DNA from: CAZUGA01 sp964619885
GTDB lineage: Bacteria; Pseudomonadota; Gammaproteobacteria; Methylococcales; UBA1147
DNA length: 24,398 nucleotides
Direction of reading: 5' to 3'
Assembly: GCA_964619885.1 (NCBI GenBank)
Contig: CAZUGA010000059.1
Coordinates: 1 to 24,398 of the forward strand
Positions 1 to 8,745 of the stretch are shown here, piece after piece (position 1 is the stretch's first letter; each line of letters begins with the position of its first letter). The notes under the pieces are model-generated. The model ran no database searches and had not been told where the DNA came from. It worked only from the letters and a program-made list of their open reading frames with translations. The translations under genes were made by a program, and so were the position numbers.

Positions 1-30
1 GATAGATTCCGAAGCTGAAGTGACTACTTA

Positions 31-2715
31 TTACACGTATCCTGAACAGACCCCTACTTCATCTACGTCTTCAATTGAATCAATAATCGCTTGTTTGATT
101 TCTTGTTGCCTGACGTCCGATGTAATTAGGCATCCATCTTTTTCGCTAATGTAGAATACATCCTCGGCGCGGTTACCAATGGTGGTGATTTTCGCGTTAT
201 GCAGCCTTATTTTTAGTTGGTAGAAAACCTTGCCTACTTTGGAAAGCAGGCCGGGTCGATCGGCTGTTGTTAGCTCGAGTACGGTGAAATTTCGTTGCGG
301 TTCACCATCGAAACTCAATTCGGTTTGGATCGGAAAGTATCTGACCTGGCGCTCTTCGCGCCGCACAACCCGAAAACTTGAATAGTTCGGATCTATCAGT
401 CGTTTGCGCAAGCGTAGGCAAATATCGTGTTCTCGGGAAAGATCTCGGATTGGTTTGCCGGTTTGTTCCAGTACTTGGTAGCTATTTAGAACCAGACCAT
501 GGGTTGTCGTAATTATCCGCGCATCGACAATGGTCAAGCCCAATTGATCGAGTACAGCCGTACTTTGGTAAAAAAGAGCGGGTTTATCTTCGGTATACAA
601 GAAAACTTCCGCGCTCCCGCGTTGATCGTGTGGCCGCAAAAAAACCAATGGGAAATCGGTTTCACTGCATGCTGAAATCGCGATCGTATGCCATACCGCT
701 TCGTCTATTGAATAACGCAGGAAATAAGCGTTATCCAAGTTTTGCCAGACGGCATTTATGGGTTGATCTAGTAGACCTAATCTAGTTAATAAGGTACGGG
801 CTTCTTGTTGCGTGCTCTCGACTTTGTAGGTGCGGTCGACCGGATTGTCAAGCCCACGGTGGAGGCTTTTATGTGTGGCGGTATAAAGTTGCTTTAGCAA
901 GGAATCCTTCCAGGCGTTCCACATATCGGGGTTAGTCGCGCGTATATCTGCAACGGTTAGCAAGTAGATATAATTCAATCGTTCCATGCTGCCAACCAGC
1001 GTGGCAAATTCGTGAATTACATCCGGGTCGCTGATATCTTTGCGTTGTGCGGTCATCGACATCACCAGGTGGTTGCGTACCAACCAAGCGACAAGTTGCG
1101 TGTCGTGTTCTGTCAGATGGTGCGAGCGGCAAAAATCGCTTGCGATAGTCTCACCGAGTAACGAGTGATCTCCGCCTTTACCCTTTGCAATATCATGGAA
1201 TAATGCAGCCAAATAGAGTAATTCCGGTTTGCCAATCAACAAAAACACATCGTTGCAAAATGGCAATTCGTCATTGTGTTTGTCCAACGCAAATCGACGT
1301 AGGTTTCGAATCAAAAACAGCGTGTGTTGATCGACCGTATAGACGTGAAACAAATCGTATTGCAGGCGCCCGACGATGTTAGCGAAAGCAGGAATATAGG
1401 CCGCCATAACGCCATAACGGTTCATGCGGCGTAGTTGGTGGGTGATACCCTTGCGCTGTGCAAGTATCCCCATGAATAGATGGGCGGCGGCTGGGTCTTG
1501 TCGAAACTCGTCGTCGATAACGTGTAAATTCTGTCGAATCAATCGAATGGTCGATGCTCTAATCCCTTTAAGTTCTGGATTTTCTTCCTGGAGCAGAAAT
1601 ATCTCTAATATTGACAAAGGATTTTTTTCGAACAGGTCTTCGTCACGGACTTCGATGTAATCGCATAGCGCTTGGAAATTTTGATTTATCGGCACGACTT
1701 CGCAATTTTCGTGTTCGAGGAATATTTCTTCTCGAAATAGTTGGAGTAACATTTCAGTCAGTCTTTCCAAGCCCATAACAATTTGGAAATACTTCTGCAT
1801 GAATTGCTCTACCGCGCTGGATTCTTCCGAATCCTCAAATCCGAATTGAGTGGCTAATACACGTTGGTGATCGAATAACAGACGATTTTCGCCACGCCCC
1901 GTCAAAATATGCAACGCAAACCGGACTTGGCAGAGAAATTCTTGTGCTGCGAATAGCTCTTGATATTCGGTTTCATTCAGGCAACCGTCGGCGACAAGCT
2001 CATGCAATGTCTGCGAGTTGTAATGGCGTTTTTTGATCCACGCTATCATTTGAAAATCGCGCAGTCCGCCCGGCCCGTCTTTAACATCGGGTTCTAAATT
2101 GAAACCGGTGTCATTAAATTTTGCGTAACGTTGCCGCTGTTCGGATAATTTTGCTTCGAAAAATTTATCGGATGACCATATTTTTTCCGGACCGGTCCGT
2201 TGTTTCATTGAGTCGAAAAGACTTTCTGATCCAAACAACAGTCGAGATTCAATTAACGTAGTCGTAATGACCTGGTCATCGGTTGCTTCTGATTCGCATT
2301 CGTCTACTGTTCTAACACTGTGTCCCAGCTTAAGTCCGATGTCCCAGAGAAAACGAAGAAAGTTTTCTAATGCGTTTGCATGGGTTGGATCAATCGACGT
2401 GTTGTGCAATACCAGTATGTCGATATCAGAATAGGGATGTAATTCTCGCCGGCCGTAACCCCCAACAGCAATTAATGAAAAAAACTCTAAATCTTCACAG
2501 ACAAAATGCTTCCAACAATAAATCAGAATCTGATCTAGCAGGTCGGCTCTAGCTCTTAAAAGGTCGAAAACCGGAGTATTGGCGTGAAACTGCTCGATTT
2601 GATGTTGATTATCTTCGGCTAGCAGGTTTTTAAAATATTCAAGAGGGTTCGATCTGTCGAAAGCTCCGAAATCAACCAGCGAGTTTGATATGGTTTTTTT
2701 CAATTGATTCGTCAT
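31..2715 (-). CDS. glnD: Bifunctional PII uridylyltransferase / uridylyl-removing enzyme
   Basis: This 894-residue protein is the cytoplasmic glutamine sensor of the nitrogen cascade. It uridylylates PII proteins (GlnB/GlnK) when glutamine is low and removes UMP when glutamine is high. The nucleotidyltransferase signature GGYGRREL is at residues 85-92 with the metal-binding SDIDI at 96-100. An HD hydrolase motif (LFHDIAKG, H507-D508) provides the removing activity, and two C-terminal ACT domains (about 702-775 and 812-885, with motifs DKPALF and DRPGLL) bind glutamine. Length matches the E. coli enzyme (about 890), so it looks intact. The ATG lies inside the end of map (44-nt overlap) with no clear Shine-Dalgarno, so translation is probably coupled to map. 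The PII and glutamine synthetase genes are outside the window. Confidence 0.97.
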   Translation of the reverse strand: MTNQLKKTISNSLVDFGAFDRSNPLEYFKNLLAEDNQHQIEQFHANTPVFDLLRARADLLDQILIYCWKHFVCEDLEFFSLIAVGGYGRRELHPYSDIDILVLHNTSIDPTHANALENFLRFLWDIGLKLGHSVRTVDECESEATDDQVITTTLIESRLLFGSESLFDSMKQRTGPEKIWSSDKFFEAKLSEQRQRYAKFNDTGFNLEPDVKDGPGGLRDFQMIAWIKKRHYNSQTLHELVADGCLNETEYQELFAAQEFLCQVRFALHILTGRGENRLLFDHQRVLATQFGFEDSEESSAVEQFMQKYFQIVMGLERLTEMLLQLFREEIFLEHENCEVVPINQNFQALCDYIEVRDEDLFEKNPLSILEIFLLQEENPELKGIRASTIRLIRQNLHVIDDEFRQDPAAAHLFMGILAQRKGITHQLRRMNRYGVMAAYIPAFANIVGRLQYDLFHVYTVDQHTLFLIRNLRRFALDKHNDELPFCNDVFLLIGKPELLYLAALFHDIAKGKGGDHSLLGETIASDFCRSHHLTEHDTQLVAWLVRNHLVMSMTAQRKDISDPDVIHEFATLVGSMERLNYIYLLTVADIRATNPDMWNAWKDSLLKQLYTATHKSLHRGLDNPVDRTYKVESTQQEARTLLTRLGLLDQPINAVWQNLDNAYFLRYSIDEAVWHTIAISACSETDFPLVFLRPHDQRGSAEVFLYTEDKPALFYQSTAVLDQLGLTIVDARIITTTHGLVLNSYQVLEQTGKPIRDLSREHDICLRLRKRLIDPNYSSFRVVRREERQVRYFPIQTELSFDGEPQRNFTVLELTTADRPGLLSKVGKVFYQLKIRLHNAKITTIGNRAEDVFYISEKDGCLITSDVRQQEIKQAIIDSIEDVDEVGVCSGYV

Positions 2716-3466
2716 TGCGCAATGTCAGTATTTCAAACCCGTCTTCGGTTACGACGAGTGTATGTTCCCACTGGGCCGAGAGGCTTTTATCTTTGGTTAC
2801 TGCGGTCCATCCATCGGCTAGAATCTTAACGTTTCGTTTGCCAATATTGATCATCGGTTCAATCGTAAAGGTTAAGCCGGGTTCTAATTCTAGTCCGGTA
2901 TCCGGTTTACCATAATGCAGGATCTGGGGGTCTTCATGGAATACCCTCCCAATCCCGTGGCCACAAAACTCCCGAACCACCGAATAGCGTCTGGATTCAG
3001 CATATTTCTGTATTGCAAAACCGATGTCGCCAAGCCGTGCGCCGGCTTTAACCTGTTTGATGCCGATATACATCGCCTGTTGTGTAACGTCGATCAGTTT
3101 TTTTGCTTGCGGTGAAATTTTGCCTACGCCAAACATTTTGCTGGTGTCACCATGGTAGCCATTTTTAATGACGGTAATGTCTATATTGACAATATCGCCG
3201 TTGCGTAATTTTTTCCTGCCAGGTATACCATGGCAAACCTGATGATTGATCGAAGTGCAGATGGATTTTGGAAAACCCCGATAATTTAAAGGTGCAGGAA
3301 TAGCCTGTTGTACATCAACGATGTAATCATGGCATATGTTGTCTAGTTCTTCCGTGGTTACACCCGGTACCACGTGAGGTTCTACCATTTCGAGAACTTC
3401 AGCTGCCAACCGTCCCGATATTCGCATCAATTCTATTTCTTCAGTGCTTTTAAGTGATATCTTCAT
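2672..3466 (-). CDS. map: Methionine aminopeptidase, type I
   Basis: This 264-residue enzyme removes the initiator methionine from nascent proteins whose second residue is small. All five metal ligands of the pita-bread fold are visible: D96 (NIDITV), D107 (HGDTSKMF), H170 (GHGIGR), E203 (TIEPM) and E234 (WEHTLVV). The substrate-contacting H79 (VCHGIPG) is also present. It has the same length as E. coli MAP and no N-terminal SH3/zinc extension, so it is type Ia. It is transcribed away from rpsB and leads into glnD, whose start codon lies inside its last 44 nt. This map-glnD // rpsB arrangement is conserved in gammaproteobacteria. I could not find a convincing promoter for it in the divergent spacer. 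Confidence 0.97.
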   Translation of the reverse strand: MKISLKSTEEIELMRISGRLAAEVLEMVEPHVVPGVTTEELDNICHDYIVDVQQAIPAPLNYRGFPKSICTSINHQVCHGIPGRKKLRNGDIVNIDITVIKNGYHGDTSKMFGVGKISPQAKKLIDVTQQAMYIGIKQVKAGARLGDIGFAIQKYAESRRYSVVREFCGHGIGRVFHEDPQILHYGKPDTGLELEPGLTFTIEPMINIGKRNVKILADGWTAVTKDKSLSAQWEHTLVVTEDGFEILTLRNDESIEKNHIKLAG

Positions 3467-3614
3467 GACTCGTATCTGCCAAGGTCAAACTAAATCTAGA
3501 TTTTCAATGTTAAATCCTATGTGGATTCTGCCGAATATTCTATAAAATAACAATGCAGTTTTCGCGACTATGGCATAGTTCTAGAACAATATTCGTTGCA
3601 TCTGGTTTTATTAA

Positions 3615-3643
3615 TTGTTGGGCAATATGATTTATGGTATAAA
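3615..3643 (+). promoter_or_regulatory. Predicted sigma-70 promoter of rpsB operon
   Basis: A -35 TTGTTG (3615-3620) and a -10 TATAAA (3638-3643) are separated by 17 nt. A TG dinucleotide at 3635-3636 makes this an extended -10. The sequence just downstream (GCATCGCC) is a GC-rich discriminator, as expected for a stringently controlled ribosomal-protein promoter. The predicted transcript would start near 3650 and carry a leader of about 160 nt. Confidence 0.7.
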
Positions 3644-3649
3644 GCATCG

Positions 3650-3797
3650 CCGATTTCGGCTTTAATTCTCACATACACCGACACATTCAATTTGGGTGCC
3701 CGCTTTCGGGTTGGGTCATTGAATGGGGTGTGTGGAGGCGTAACCCATTCGTTGACTATTACTTTATAAATTGCGGTATGTGTCAGCGGTACAATTT
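3650..3797 (+). promoter_or_regulatory. Structured rpsB 5' leader (candidate S2 autoregulatory RNA)
   Basis: Gammaproteobacterial rpsB transcripts carry a leader through which protein S2 represses its own operon. This leader is in that position and shows supporting structure. ACAC (3681-3684) and ATTCAAT (3685-3691) pair with ATTGAAT (3718-3724) and GTGT (3728-3731), enclosing a small hairpin CCCG-CTTT-CGGG (3699-3710). The segment GAATGGG (3721-3727) can instead pair perfectly with CCCATTC (3744-3750), giving an alternative fold. A further short hairpin GCCG-ATTT-CGGC lies at 3649-3660. Binding by S2 is inferred from position and family knowledge, not shown by sequence. Confidence 0.6.
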
Positions 3798-3811
3798 AGG
3801 AGTTTAATTTC

Positions 3812-4570
3812 ATGGCAAATGTCACAATGCGCCAAATGCTTGAGGCTGGCGTACACTTTGGCCACCAGACCCGCTACTGGAATCCAAAAATGGGACCATA
3901 CATTTTTGGGGCCCGAGGTAAAATCCACATTATCAATCTTGAAAAAACGCTTCCGCTTTTCAACCAAGCGATGGATTTTCTTGAAGAAACCTCGGCGGGC
4001 AAAGGTTCAATTTTGTTCGTGGGCACCAAGAAAGCAGCTCGCAAAGCGGTTGAAGAGGAAGCAAAAAAGTGCGGCATGCCGTACGTCAATTATCGCTGGC
4101 TGGGCGGTATGTTGACCAATTTTAAAACTATTAAACAATCTATTAATCGACTGAAAGAGTTGGAAGCGATGCGGGACGATGGCAGTCTGCAACGTTTTAG
4201 CAAGAAAGAAGCTCTGGGAATGACCCGCGAATTAGAAAAACTTGAGCGTGGATTAGGTGGAATCAAAGACATGAACCGCCTCCCCTCGGTATTGTTTGTT
4301 TTGGACGTTGGCTACGAGAAAAATGCGGTAAAGGAGGCAAAAAAATTGGGCATCCCAGTGGTTGGAATTGTCGATACCAATAACGATCCGAACAGCATTG
4401 ACCATATTATTCCTGGAAATGACGATTCAATTCGGGCCGTTCAGTTATATTCACAAAGTGCTTCTATTTCTATTCTCGAAGGTAAAACTCATGGTGTTCA
4501 GGCTAGTGCCGAAGATGAGTTTGTCGAAATGGAACAAACAATTGATGACGAAAAAGCCGGAGAGGATTAG
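3812..4570 (+). CDS. rpsB: 30S ribosomal protein S2
   Basis: This 252-residue protein is a component of the 30S head and back that is needed for docking of S1. The N-terminus MANVTMRQMLEAGVHFGHQ and the internal motifs RYWNPKM, YRWLGGMLTNF and GIVDTNNDP are hallmark S2 sequences. The C-terminus is acidic. The ATG at 3812 is preceded by AGGAG (3798-3802), nine nt upstream, which fixes the start. It is the first gene of the long operon, followed by tsf after a hairpin that may attenuate transcription. It is probably autoregulated through the preceding leader. Confidence 0.98.
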   Translation: MANVTMRQMLEAGVHFGHQTRYWNPKMGPYIFGARGKIHIINLEKTLPLFNQAMDFLEETSAGKGSILFVGTKKAARKAVEEEAKKCGMPYVNYRWLGGMLTNFKTIKQSINRLKELEAMRDDGSLQRFSKKEALGMTRELEKLERGLGGIKDMNRLPSVLFVLDVGYEKNAVKEAKKLGIPVVGIVDTNNDPNSIDHIIPGNDDSIRAVQLYSQSASISILEGKTHGVQASAEDEFVEMEQTIDDEKAGED

Positions 4571-4611
4571 ATCAATTCTTACCTGCTACAGTGGGGTAGT
4601 GAATATCAAAC

Positions 4612-4640
4612 AAAACGCTTCTGGACTTAGAGGCGTTTTT
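4612..4640 (+). terminator. Intrinsic terminator/attenuator between rpsB and tsf
   Basis: An 11-bp stem (4612-4622 with 4629-4639, one G-U wobble) with a six-base loop ends in a run of five Ts. The tsf ribosome-binding region follows directly, so the hairpin probably causes partial termination that lets S2 and EF-Ts levels differ. E. coli also has a stem-loop between these genes. Confidence 0.65.
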
Positions 4641-4672
4641 AGGAGAGTAAAAACAGTTTTGAGGTGTGAAAT

Positions 4673-5554
4673 ATGAACGTAACGGCAGCAATGGTTAAAG
4701 AGCTGCGTGAGCGAACCGGCTCCGGCATGATGGAATGTAAAAAAGCGTTGGTTGAAGCGCAAGGTAATATGGATTTGGCGATCGAGCAGATGCGCAAAGC
4801 CGGATTGGCGAAAGCCGACAAAAAGTCCGGGAGAACTGCCGCCGAAGGCGCCATTTTCATAAAACAAAGCCAAGACCAAAAATCAGCCGTGATTGTTGAA
4901 ATTAACTGCGAAACCGATTTTGTCGCCAAAGGCGATGATTTTCAAAATTTTGCGGCAAACCTGGTTGAAGTTATTAGCAATTCTGACGTTGATTCGTTAG
5001 AAAGTGTTATGCAAGCCAAATATGATGGCGAAGGCACTGTTGATGACGCAAAGTTGCGTTTGATCGCTAAGCTTGGTGAAAAAATTGATGTTCGGCGATT
5101 TCAGCGTGTGGTGAGTCATAACGGTATGATTGGTCATTATCTGCATGGCAGCCGTATTGGTGTATTGGTAGAATCTGAGGGTGGCGACAATGAAACCCGT
5201 CGGGATATCGCCATGCATGTTGCTGCGAGCAAGCCGGAATGTGTCGCGGACAGTGATGTTGATGTTGCTACATTAGACCGCGAACGGGAAATTTTCGCCG
5301 CGCAGGCTAAAGAAAGCGGTAAACCCGATAATATTATCGAAAAAATGGTCGAAGGGCGTTTGAAAAAGTTTCTCGGCGAAATCACTTTGTTGGGACAACC
5401 TTTTGTAAAGGATCCAGATATATCCGTTGCTAAGCTTTTGCAAAGCAAAAATACCAAGGTTCTCCAATTTATTCGTTATGAGGTTGGGGAAGGCATAGCA
5501 AAAAGGGAAGAAAATTTCGCCGAAGAAGTCATGGCGCAAGTGCGCGGTAGTTAA
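4673..5554 (+). CDS. tsf: Translation elongation factor Ts
   Basis: This 293-residue protein is the guanine nucleotide exchange factor that regenerates EF-Tu-GTP. The N-terminal UBA-like segment carries VKELRERTGSGMMECKKAL. The EF-Tu-contacting motif TDFVAK is at residues 81-86, where D and F intrude near the Mg site of EF-Tu. Length is slightly above E. coli EF-Ts (283). A GAGGTG sequence at 4661-4666 serves as Shine-Dalgarno. It follows rpsB in the usual pair and is separated from pyrH by 150 nt. Confidence 0.98.
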   Translation: MNVTAAMVKELRERTGSGMMECKKALVEAQGNMDLAIEQMRKAGLAKADKKSGRTAAEGAIFIKQSQDQKSAVIVEINCETDFVAKGDDFQNFAANLVEVISNSDVDSLESVMQAKYDGEGTVDDAKLRLIAKLGEKIDVRRFQRVVSHNGMIGHYLHGSRIGVLVESEGGDNETRRDIAMHVAASKPECVADSDVDVATLDREREIFAAQAKESGKPDNIIEKMVEGRLKKFLGEITLLGQPFVKDPDISVAKLLQSKNTKVLQFIRYEVGEGIAKREENFAEEVMAQVRGS

Positions 5555-5704
5555 ATACTTTAGGTTAGTTTTTTTTCAAAACGTCTGGTTAATCGCAATC
5601 AATTTGGTACTGCGAGGGTAATGGTTCGGCGCAGTTGGCGGGCTTGTTTTTTTATACCGCGCCGTCCTAAAATTGATCGGGTGTGGAGTCATAGTGATTG
5701 AAAT

Positions 5705-6436
5705 ATGAATGGACTGATTTGCCGTAGAATCCTACTTAAATTAAGTGGTGAAGCGCTGATGGGCAGACAGGGCAATGGAATCGACGCGAATACGGTAAAG
5801 CGTTTGGCATCCGAAATATGTGAGTTATCTGCGGCTGATGTTCAAGTTGGTGTGGTGATTGGCGGTGGTAATATTTTGCGCGGAGCGGAAAAGGCCTCCG
5901 AGGGGCTGGATCGCGTTACCAGTGATCATATGGGAATGCTTGCTACCGTCATTAATGCTTTGGCGATGCAAGACGCTTTGGAAAACATGGGTCAGGAAGT
6001 TCGGGTCATGTCAGCCCTCAAAATAAACCAAGTCTGTGAAGATTATATTCGTCGACGGGCTGTTCGGCATCTTCAAAAGCAGCGGGTAGTAATATTCGCC
6101 GCGGGGATTGGGAATCCTTTTTTTACCACGGATTCTGCGGCGAGTTTGCGCGCAATCGAAATCAATGCGGAATTATTGATAAAAGCAACCAAAGTAGATG
6201 GCGTATATTCCGCCGATCCTTTGAAAGATCCTAATGCAACCCTTTATCCTAAGTTGACGTATGATCAGGCGTTGGATCAACGTTTAGACGTTATGGATGC
6301 AACCGCGCTGGTTTTATGCCGTGATAACAGCATGCCGTTACGAATAATGAATATTTTTGAGCCAGGCGCTATTATGCGTTTAATGGAAGGCGAAGATGTC
6401 GGCTCTCTGATCGAAACAGGACAGATAAATGATTGA
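5705..6436 (+). CDS. pyrH: UMP kinase
   Basis: This 243-residue amino-acid-kinase-fold enzyme phosphorylates UMP to UDP with ATP in pyrimidine nucleotide synthesis. Visible motifs are the phosphate-binding LKLSGEAL (11-18), GGGN (53-56), DHMGMLATV, GNPFFTTDSAA and KATKVDGVY. An in-frame TGA at 5699-5701 forces the start to 5705 or later, and the protein then begins a few residues before the first beta-strand. The nearest SD-like GGAG lies 16 nt upstream, which is far. The 150-nt spacer from tsf contains a weak inverted repeat (5627-5632 with 5659-5664) but no clear promoter or terminator. The 3' end overlaps frr by 8 nt. Confidence 0.97.
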   Translation: MNGLICRRILLKLSGEALMGRQGNGIDANTVKRLASEICELSAADVQVGVVIGGGNILRGAEKASEGLDRVTSDHMGMLATVINALAMQDALENMGQEVRVMSALKINQVCEDYIRRRAVRHLQKQRVVIFAAGIGNPFFTTDSAASLRAIEINAELLIKATKVDGVYSADPLKDPNATLYPKLTYDQALDQRLDVMDATALVLCRDNSMPLRIMNIFEPGAIMRLMEGEDVGSLIETGQIND

Positions 6437-6986
6437 TGATATCCGCAAAGATGCCGAAACACGCATGAAAAAAAGTGTTGAGGTATTGAAGCAGGAGTTT
6501 TCCAAAGTCAGAACCGGTCGAGCTCATTCCAGCCTTCTTGACCATATAACCGTATCCTATTACGGAACAGAGACTCCGTTACAACAAACAGCAAACGTGA
6601 GTGCCGAAGATTCTCGTACATTGTTGATAACGCCGTGGGAAAAACATATGGTTCCGGCTATTGAAAAGGCAATAATTTCGTCAGATTTGGGCCTTAATCC
6701 TTCTACCGCAGGTACGGTAATCCGTATTCCTTTGCCGCCGTTAACCGAAGAACGTAGAAAAGATCTGGTTCGGGTGGTGCGCCAAGAGGCCGAAGGCGGA
6801 CGGATAGCGATTAGAAATATTCGACGCGATGCGAATGCCGAAATCAAGGAGGCTCTGAAAGAAAAAATGATCAGTGAAGATGAGGAACACCATGGCGAGG
6901 AATTGATCCAAAAACTCACGGATGGGCAGGTTAAAGAAGTCGATCGGTTGTTGGAGGAGAAAGAGGCTGATTTATTGTCGGTATGA
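6429..6986 (+). CDS. frr: Ribosome recycling factor
   Basis: This 185-residue protein works with EF-G to split post-termination ribosomes. The sequence matches the tRNA-mimic family along its full length: KVRTGRAHSSLLDHITVSYYG, then TPLQQTANVSAEDSRTL, IRIPLPPLTEERRKDLV, and a C-terminal helix with EDEEHHGEELIQKLTD. The usual length is 185. The ATG at 6429 overlaps the last 8 nt of pyrH, so the two are likely translationally coupled. The next gene, uppS, follows after 65 nt. Confidence 0.98.
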   Translation: MIDDIRKDAETRMKKSVEVLKQEFSKVRTGRAHSSLLDHITVSYYGTETPLQQTANVSAEDSRTLLITPWEKHMVPAIEKAIISSDLGLNPSTAGTVIRIPLPPLTEERRKDLVRVVRQEAEGGRIAIRNIRRDANAEIKEALKEKMISEDEEHHGEELIQKLTDGQVKEVDRLLEEKEADLLSV

Positions 6987-7051
6987 GCGATTCTCGAAGC
7001 TTATTTTGATCCACCGGTTAGCGTACTGAATTTCAGTTAGATGCCTTTATT

Positions 7052-7840
7052 ATGACTGAGCAGAAAATAGTCGATGAAAATCTGGTGGGGGAAACCAGCG
7101 GGTTACCGCGGCATATCGCGATAATTATGGATGGTAATGGCCGTTGGGCACAGCAACGATCATTGCCCAGAACTGCAGGTCATCAGGCAGGGGTTAAATC
7201 TATCCGAGCTGCAGTCGAGCAATGTGCGATCAAAAAGATCGATGCGTTGACGTTATTTGCGTTTAGCAGCGAAAATTGGAGGCGACCGCGGCAGGAAATT
7301 GATGTGTTGATGGGGTTGTTCGTTTCAACGCTGGAACATGAAACCGATTCTTTAAATGAGAATGGTATTCGGCTCAGATTCATTGGGGATAAAAGCGCAT
7401 TCTCGGCTAAATTACAAAACAAAATCTCAGAAGCGGAACAACTAACCAGTAAAAATACCGTGTTGAATCTTTCCATCGCCGCCAACTATGGTGGCCGATG
7501 GGACATTATGCAAGCAGTTCGAAAACTAGCAATCAATGTTGAACGTGGGGTTGTTTCTTCTTCCGAGATTACCAGCGAAGCATTAGAATCGCATCTTTCA
7601 TTTTGTGATTTACCCGAACCTGATCTGTTTATCCGTACCGGTGGAGAATGCCGCATCAGTAACTTTTTGCTGTGGCAATTAGCCTATACCGAATTATATT
7701 TTACGCCGACACTCTGGCCCGATTTCGATAAAAACGAATTTGAGTTGGCGTTGGAGGACTATGTTGGACGCCAAAGAAGATTCGGATTTACCGGTGACCA
7801 GGTTGAATCCAATTCACCTAAAAACAAAGTGGCTCGCTGA
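7052..7840 (+). CDS. uppS: Undecaprenyl diphosphate synthase (cis-prenyltransferase)
   Basis: This 262-residue enzyme adds eight isopentenyl units in cis to farnesyl-PP, giving the lipid carrier for peptidoglycan and O-antigen. The catalytic motif HIAIIMDGNGRWA carries the Mg-binding aspartate at D27. FSSENWRRP, RTGGECRISNF and a tail containing WPDF are also family signatures. The usual family form of the fourth motif is RTSGE; here it is RTGGE, a conservative change. The Shine-Dalgarno is weak. The gene lies in a block with cdsA, dxr and rseP that serves membrane lipid and isoprenoid supply; dxr provides the precursor pathway. Confidence 0.97.
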   Translation: MTEQKIVDENLVGETSGLPRHIAIIMDGNGRWAQQRSLPRTAGHQAGVKSIRAAVEQCAIKKIDALTLFAFSSENWRRPRQEIDVLMGLFVSTLEHETDSLNENGIRLRFIGDKSAFSAKLQNKISEAEQLTSKNTVLNLSIAANYGGRWDIMQAVRKLAINVERGVVSSSEITSEALESHLSFCDLPEPDLFIRTGGECRISNFLLWQLAYTELYFTPTLWPDFDKNEFELALEDYVGRQRRFGFTGDQVESNSPKNKVAR

Positions 7841-7869
7841 GTCACCACAAAACTAAAGCTTGAATAATC

Positions 7870-8745
7870 ATGTTGTTGACACGTGTTATAACCGCTTCTA
7901 TTCTTGCGCCATTTATTATTTGGGGCATATTAAAATTACCGAATGACTACTTTAGATATATCTGGGGTGCGGTAATTTTGTTGTGTGCCTGGGAATGGTC
8001 AAATTTGGCCGGGCTCAAAACGGCAATTTCTAGAGTGCTTTTTTTGGTTGCTATTGTCGTCTCACTGATGCCGTTCTGGTATTGGACGGATATCATCGCG
8101 CATATTGCCCAATATCTAGAATCTAGCGATATTTTAAAGTACTCAACGGCTATTGATTGGTTCGCGACGCCAGCCGTGGCATTTTGGTTTGTAGTGAGTT
8201 TAGCGATCAAGCGCAACGAAAAACAACTGTTGAAATCCCGACCTTCGATCAAATCTAAACTTATAGTCGGTTGGTTCGTATTGGTTGTTGCCTGGCTGTT
8301 TTTGGACCGCCTGCGACATTTTCACGGACCCGCGTTTGTATTGTTTTTATTCTTCCTGATTTGGTTGGCAGATATCTCGGCCTACTTTGTAGGACGGGCC
8401 TATGGAAAAACCAAACTTTCTCCGCATATTAGTCCGGGTAAAACTATAGCCGGACTGAATGGCGCGCTTGTAGTGGCAATTCTTACTGCCATTACGCTGG
8501 GTTTTTTCTACGATTTCAAAACAATCATTAAGTTCGATTTTATATTGCTGTCATTGACCACGGTATTGGTATCCGTTTACGGTGATTTGGGTGTGAGCCT
8601 AGCCAAGCGTTGGCGTGGTGTAAAAGATAGTGGCACGTTGTTGCCGGGGCATGGTGGCTTATTGGATCGGCTTGATAGCTTGCTTGCAGCGATTCCAATT
8701 TTTTATACCGGCCTGGTTTTGATTTATGAAGGCACATTAAAATGA
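7870..8745 (+). CDS. cdsA: Phosphatidate cytidylyltransferase (CDP-diglyceride synthase)
   Basis: This 291-residue integral inner-membrane protein converts phosphatidic acid and CTP to CDP-diacylglycerol, the branch point of phospholipid synthesis. Several long hydrophobic segments are evident, starting with residues 8-25 and 33-48. The family signature occupies about 243-270: SLAKRWRGVKDSG followed by LPGHGGLLDRLDS, with the conserved K-D and D-R-x-D residues. Its stop codon overlaps the dxr start by 4 nt (ATGA), indicating coupling. Confidence 0.97.
   Translation: MLLTRVITASILAPFIIWGILKLPNDYFRYIWGAVILLCAWEWSNLAGLKTAISRVLFLVAIVVSLMPFWYWTDIIAHIAQYLESSDILKYSTAIDWFATPAVAFWFVVSLAIKRNEKQLLKSRPSIKSKLIVGWFVLVVAWLFLDRLRHFHGPAFVLFLFFLIWLADISAYFVGRAYGKTKLSPHISPGKTIAGLNGALVVAILTAITLGFFYDFKTIIKFDFILLSLTTVLVSVYGDLGVSLAKRWRGVKDSGTLLPGHGGLLDRLDSLLAAIPIFYTGLVLIYEGTLK

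Noticed and set aside
3467..3600. Promoter for map-glnD on the minus strand
   Set aside because: A TAGAAT-like -10 occurs at about 3538-3543, but no acceptable -35 lies at the correct distance.
5571..5578. T-run after tsf as a terminator
   Set aside because: No GC-rich stem precedes the eight Ts, so an intrinsic terminator is not supported.
5694..5696. GTG upstream of pyrH as an earlier start
   Set aside because: It is out of frame with pyrH and runs into a stop within five codons.
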